This document shows, in pieces, positions 5,879 through 7,729 of a stretch of DNA of 7,729 nucleotides (position 1 is the first letter of the stretch; the number at the start of each line of letters is the position of its first letter). The stretch spans positions 1 to 7,729 of the forward strand of contig SLLW01000133.1 in assembly GCA_007133875.1 (NCBI GenBank), written 5' to 3'. The notes under the pieces are model-generated. The model saw only the letters and a program-made list of their open reading frames with translations, made no database searches and was not told where the DNA came from. The translations under genes and the position numbers were made by a program. The DNA is from Balneolales bacterium (GTDB lineage Bacteria > Bacteroidota > Rhodothermia > Balneolales > Natronogracilivirgulaceae).

Positions 5879-7729
5879 ATGATGACATGTACCATGCGGG
5901 CCATTGCAACAATGGCTCTTTTTTTGTCCACCGGAACGTTTCTGTTTGCCCAAACACCGGTCCCGCCGCCACAATTTACCAATCCCCCGGGCTATTATTC
6001 CGCCGATTTTACCCTGCAACTGGAGCATCCCGACCCCGATGCCCGTATCTATTACACCCGCGACGGCTCCGTTCCCGGCGAATCATCACCGCGCTATTCC
6101 ACGGATGACGGCATATCCATAAGGGACCGGAACCGGGATCCGAACAGCCTTTCCCTGATCCAGACCACTATTCTGTCTGACGAGGACTCTCCGCGCCGCT
6201 GGATGCCGCCAAGTGAGACCGTCAGCAAAGGAACCACCATCCGCGCCCGCGCCTATCTGGACGGGGAATCATCGGAAACCGTCACCGCCACCTATTTTGT
6301 ATCGGATGAGCCGTTTCCGTTCCAATCGCTTCCGGTGCTCTCCATCACCACCGACAGCCTCAATCTCTTCGGGTACTCGGATGGGATTTATGTCCCGGGA
6401 ACCCGGCACAGAGAAGGGAGAGACCGCTCCGGGAATTATATTCAGACCGGTGAGCGGTGGGAGCGGCCCGCCAGCCTGGAGTGGTTTGATCCGGCCGGGA
6501 CCCTGGAGTTCCAGCAGGATATCGGCATCCGCATACACGGGGGATGGACCCGTCGGTTCCCCCAGAAAAGCCTGCGGCTCTATGCCCGCAGTGATTACGG
6601 CGAAAACCGTTTCTACTATCCGGTTTTTCCGGAGCAGGATTACGACAACTACAACCGGTTGATCCTCCGGAACTCGGGCAACGATTTCAGTATGACCATG
6701 TTCATGGATGCCGCTGCACAGTCGCTGATCCGCCATTTCAACGTCGACACCCAGGCCTACCGGCCCACGCTGCTCTACATAAACGGAGAGTTCTGGGGCA
6801 TAAAAAACCTCCGGGAGCGGTATGACCGGCACTACCTCAGCCGGGTTTACGGGGTGGACGATGACAAAGTGAGTATCCTGGAGGGCCAAAATGAGGTAAA
6901 AGAGGGGAGTAACGACCATTACAACGCCATGATATCGTTTATCGAAAAGAATGACCTCTCCGTTCCCGCCAACTTTGACTCGGTCGCAACCCTGATGGAC
7001 ATCGACAATTTCCTCGATTACTACAGCGCCGAGATCTATTATGGCAATAACGACTGGCCGCAGCACAACATCGAATTCTGGCGGTACGATGCCCCTTACA
7101 ACCCGGATGCCCCCAAAGGTCAGGATGGCCGGTGGCGGTGGTTGCTTTATGATGTGGACCGCTCGCTCGGTTACTTTACAGAAGCCGATTTTGACATGGT
7201 TGAGTGGGTTACAGTTAAGCGAAGTTTATCAAACCGCGATGAGTGGCCCAATCTGATTCTCCGCAAACTGCTGGATAACGAACAGTTTTACCACGATTTC
7301 ATCAATCGCCTCTCGGATCATCTCAACACCGCCTTTCAGTCCGGGCGGGTCCGTTCCGTCATTGACAGTTTGCGCAGTCCCCTGGAGCCGGTCATCGATG
7401 CGCATATCGCCCGGTGGCCGAACCATCAGAGCCGGGAATACTGGGAATCCCGGGTGCAGGCGATGGGTACCTACGCCGATGAGCGTCCGGACTACATGAG
7501 GCAGCACATGATGGACCATTTTGATTTGGGAGAGCAGGTCACCCTGGCGGTGGATGTTTCCGGTCCGGATGAGGGTCACGTGCAGGTCAATACCACCGAA
7601 ATTCTCCCGTCGCTGCCCGGCGTCGGATCCGATCCCTATCCCTGGTCCGGCATCTATTTCAGTGACATCCCGATCCGTCTGACGGCACACCCCCGCGAAG
7701 GGTACGCGTTTTCCCACTGGGAAACGGAT
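5879..7729 (+). CDS. secreted CotH-family protein with chitobiase-like domain, 3' end beyond the window
   Basis: 617 codons run open to the window end. A signal peptide (1-24, FLFA before QTP) is followed by a chitobiase/hexosaminidase C-terminal-type beta domain (about 35-141; ARIYYTRDGSVP, GTTIRARAYLDG, TATYFVSD). The CotH kinase-like domain follows (about 150-500). Its hallmarks are LPVLSITTDSLNLFG, IGIRIHGGWTRRFPQKSLRLY, LLYINGEFWGIKNLRERYD, GNNDWPQHNIEFWR (D392, N397) and WRWLLYDVDRSLG (D425, D427). The acidic and Asn residues fit the catalytic and metal positions of CotH atypical protein kinases. From about 551 a domain begins reading GHVQVN and LTAHPREGYAFSHW, as in InlB-type B-repeats (Flg_new_2) that follow CotH in many secreted proteins. 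Known CotH of Bacillus phosphorylates spore-coat proteins; in Bacteroidota the target is generally unknown. A lamin-tail or type IX sorting domain may follow outside the window. GC content is high. It is divergent from the sensor kinase. The family is firm, the substrate unknown. Confidence 0.9.
   Translation, partial: MMTCTMRAIATMALFLSTGTFLFAQTPVPPPQFTNPPGYYSADFTLQLEHPDPDARIYYTRDGSVPGESSPRYSTDDGISIRDRNRDPNSLSLIQTTILSDEDSPRRWMPPSETVSKGTTIRARAYLDGESSETVTATYFVSDEPFPFQSLPVLSITTDSLNLFGYSDGIYVPGTRHREGRDRSGNYIQTGERWERPASLEWFDPAGTLEFQQDIGIRIHGGWTRRFPQKSLRLYARSDYGENRFYYPVFPEQDYDNYNRLILRNSGNDFSMTMFMDAAAQSLIRHFNVDTQAYRPTLLYINGEFWGIKNLRERYDRHYLSRVYGVDDDKVSILEGQNEVKEGSNDHYNAMISFIEKNDLSVPANFDSVATLMDIDNFLDYYSAEIYYGNNDWPQHNIEFWRYDAPYNPDAPKGQDGRWRWLLYDVDRSLGYFTEADFDMVEWVTVKRSLSNRDEWPNLILRKLLDNEQFYHDFINRLSDHLNTAFQSGRVRSVIDSLRSPLEPVIDAHIARWPNHQSREYWESRVQAMGTYADERPDYMRQHMMDHFDLGEQVTLAVDVSGPDEGHVQVNTTEILPSLPGVGSDPYPWSGIYFSDIPIRLTAHPREGYAFSHWETD

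Noticed and set aside
6269..7066. 265-codon open frame on the minus strand
   Set aside because: It lies fully antisense to the cotH coding frame; its valine-rich, low-complexity translation shows no family, and GC-rich third positions explain the lack of stops.
7229..7717. 162-codon open frame on the minus strand
   Set aside because: Antisense shadow of cotH with no recognisable domain.

Overview
The window looks like chromosomal DNA of a Bacteroidota-type (FCB group) bacterium, possibly a Balneolota/Rhodothermota relative. The evidence is a two-propeller Y_Y_Y sensor kinase, a secreted CotH protein with a chitobiase-like domain, starts that mostly lack a Shine-Dalgarno sequence, and a match to the Bacteroidota -7 promoter box (TAnnTTTG) in front of the kinase. 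The lineage is inferred from gene content alone, with no rRNA or marker gene to confirm it.

Left part (1-1004): a wreck of two genes. An AT-rich PIN-domain toxin gene (COG1569-like) begins at base 7, runs to about 132, and resumes at about 562 to 852. The two pieces are complementary: the first ends where the second begins in the PIN fold. Between them lies about 430 bp of GC-rich DNA carrying, antisense, the C-terminal part of a metal-dependent amidohydrolase. Each broken gene also has a single-base frameshift in a homopolymer (T5 at 39-43, C7 at 412-418). No intact gene is present here.

Middle (1005-1943, + strand): a complete UDP-glucuronate decarboxylase-type SDR gene, making UDP-xylose for surface polysaccharide. 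It converges on a 1071-residue membrane sensor histidine kinase (2054-5269, - strand) with a signal peptide, periplasmic beta-propellers, a Y_Y_Y domain, one membrane span and a HisKA/HATPase core, but no receiver or DNA-binding domain.

Right part (5270-7729): a 609-bp divergent intergenic region with a kinase promoter candidate and several short repeated or palindromic motifs, followed by the first 617 codons of a secreted CotH-family protein that runs off the window. Kinase and cotH are divergently oriented, so the kinase system could control the secreted CotH protein, but no response regulator is visible and the link is inference. There is no rRNA, tRNA, CRISPR array or recognisable transposase.
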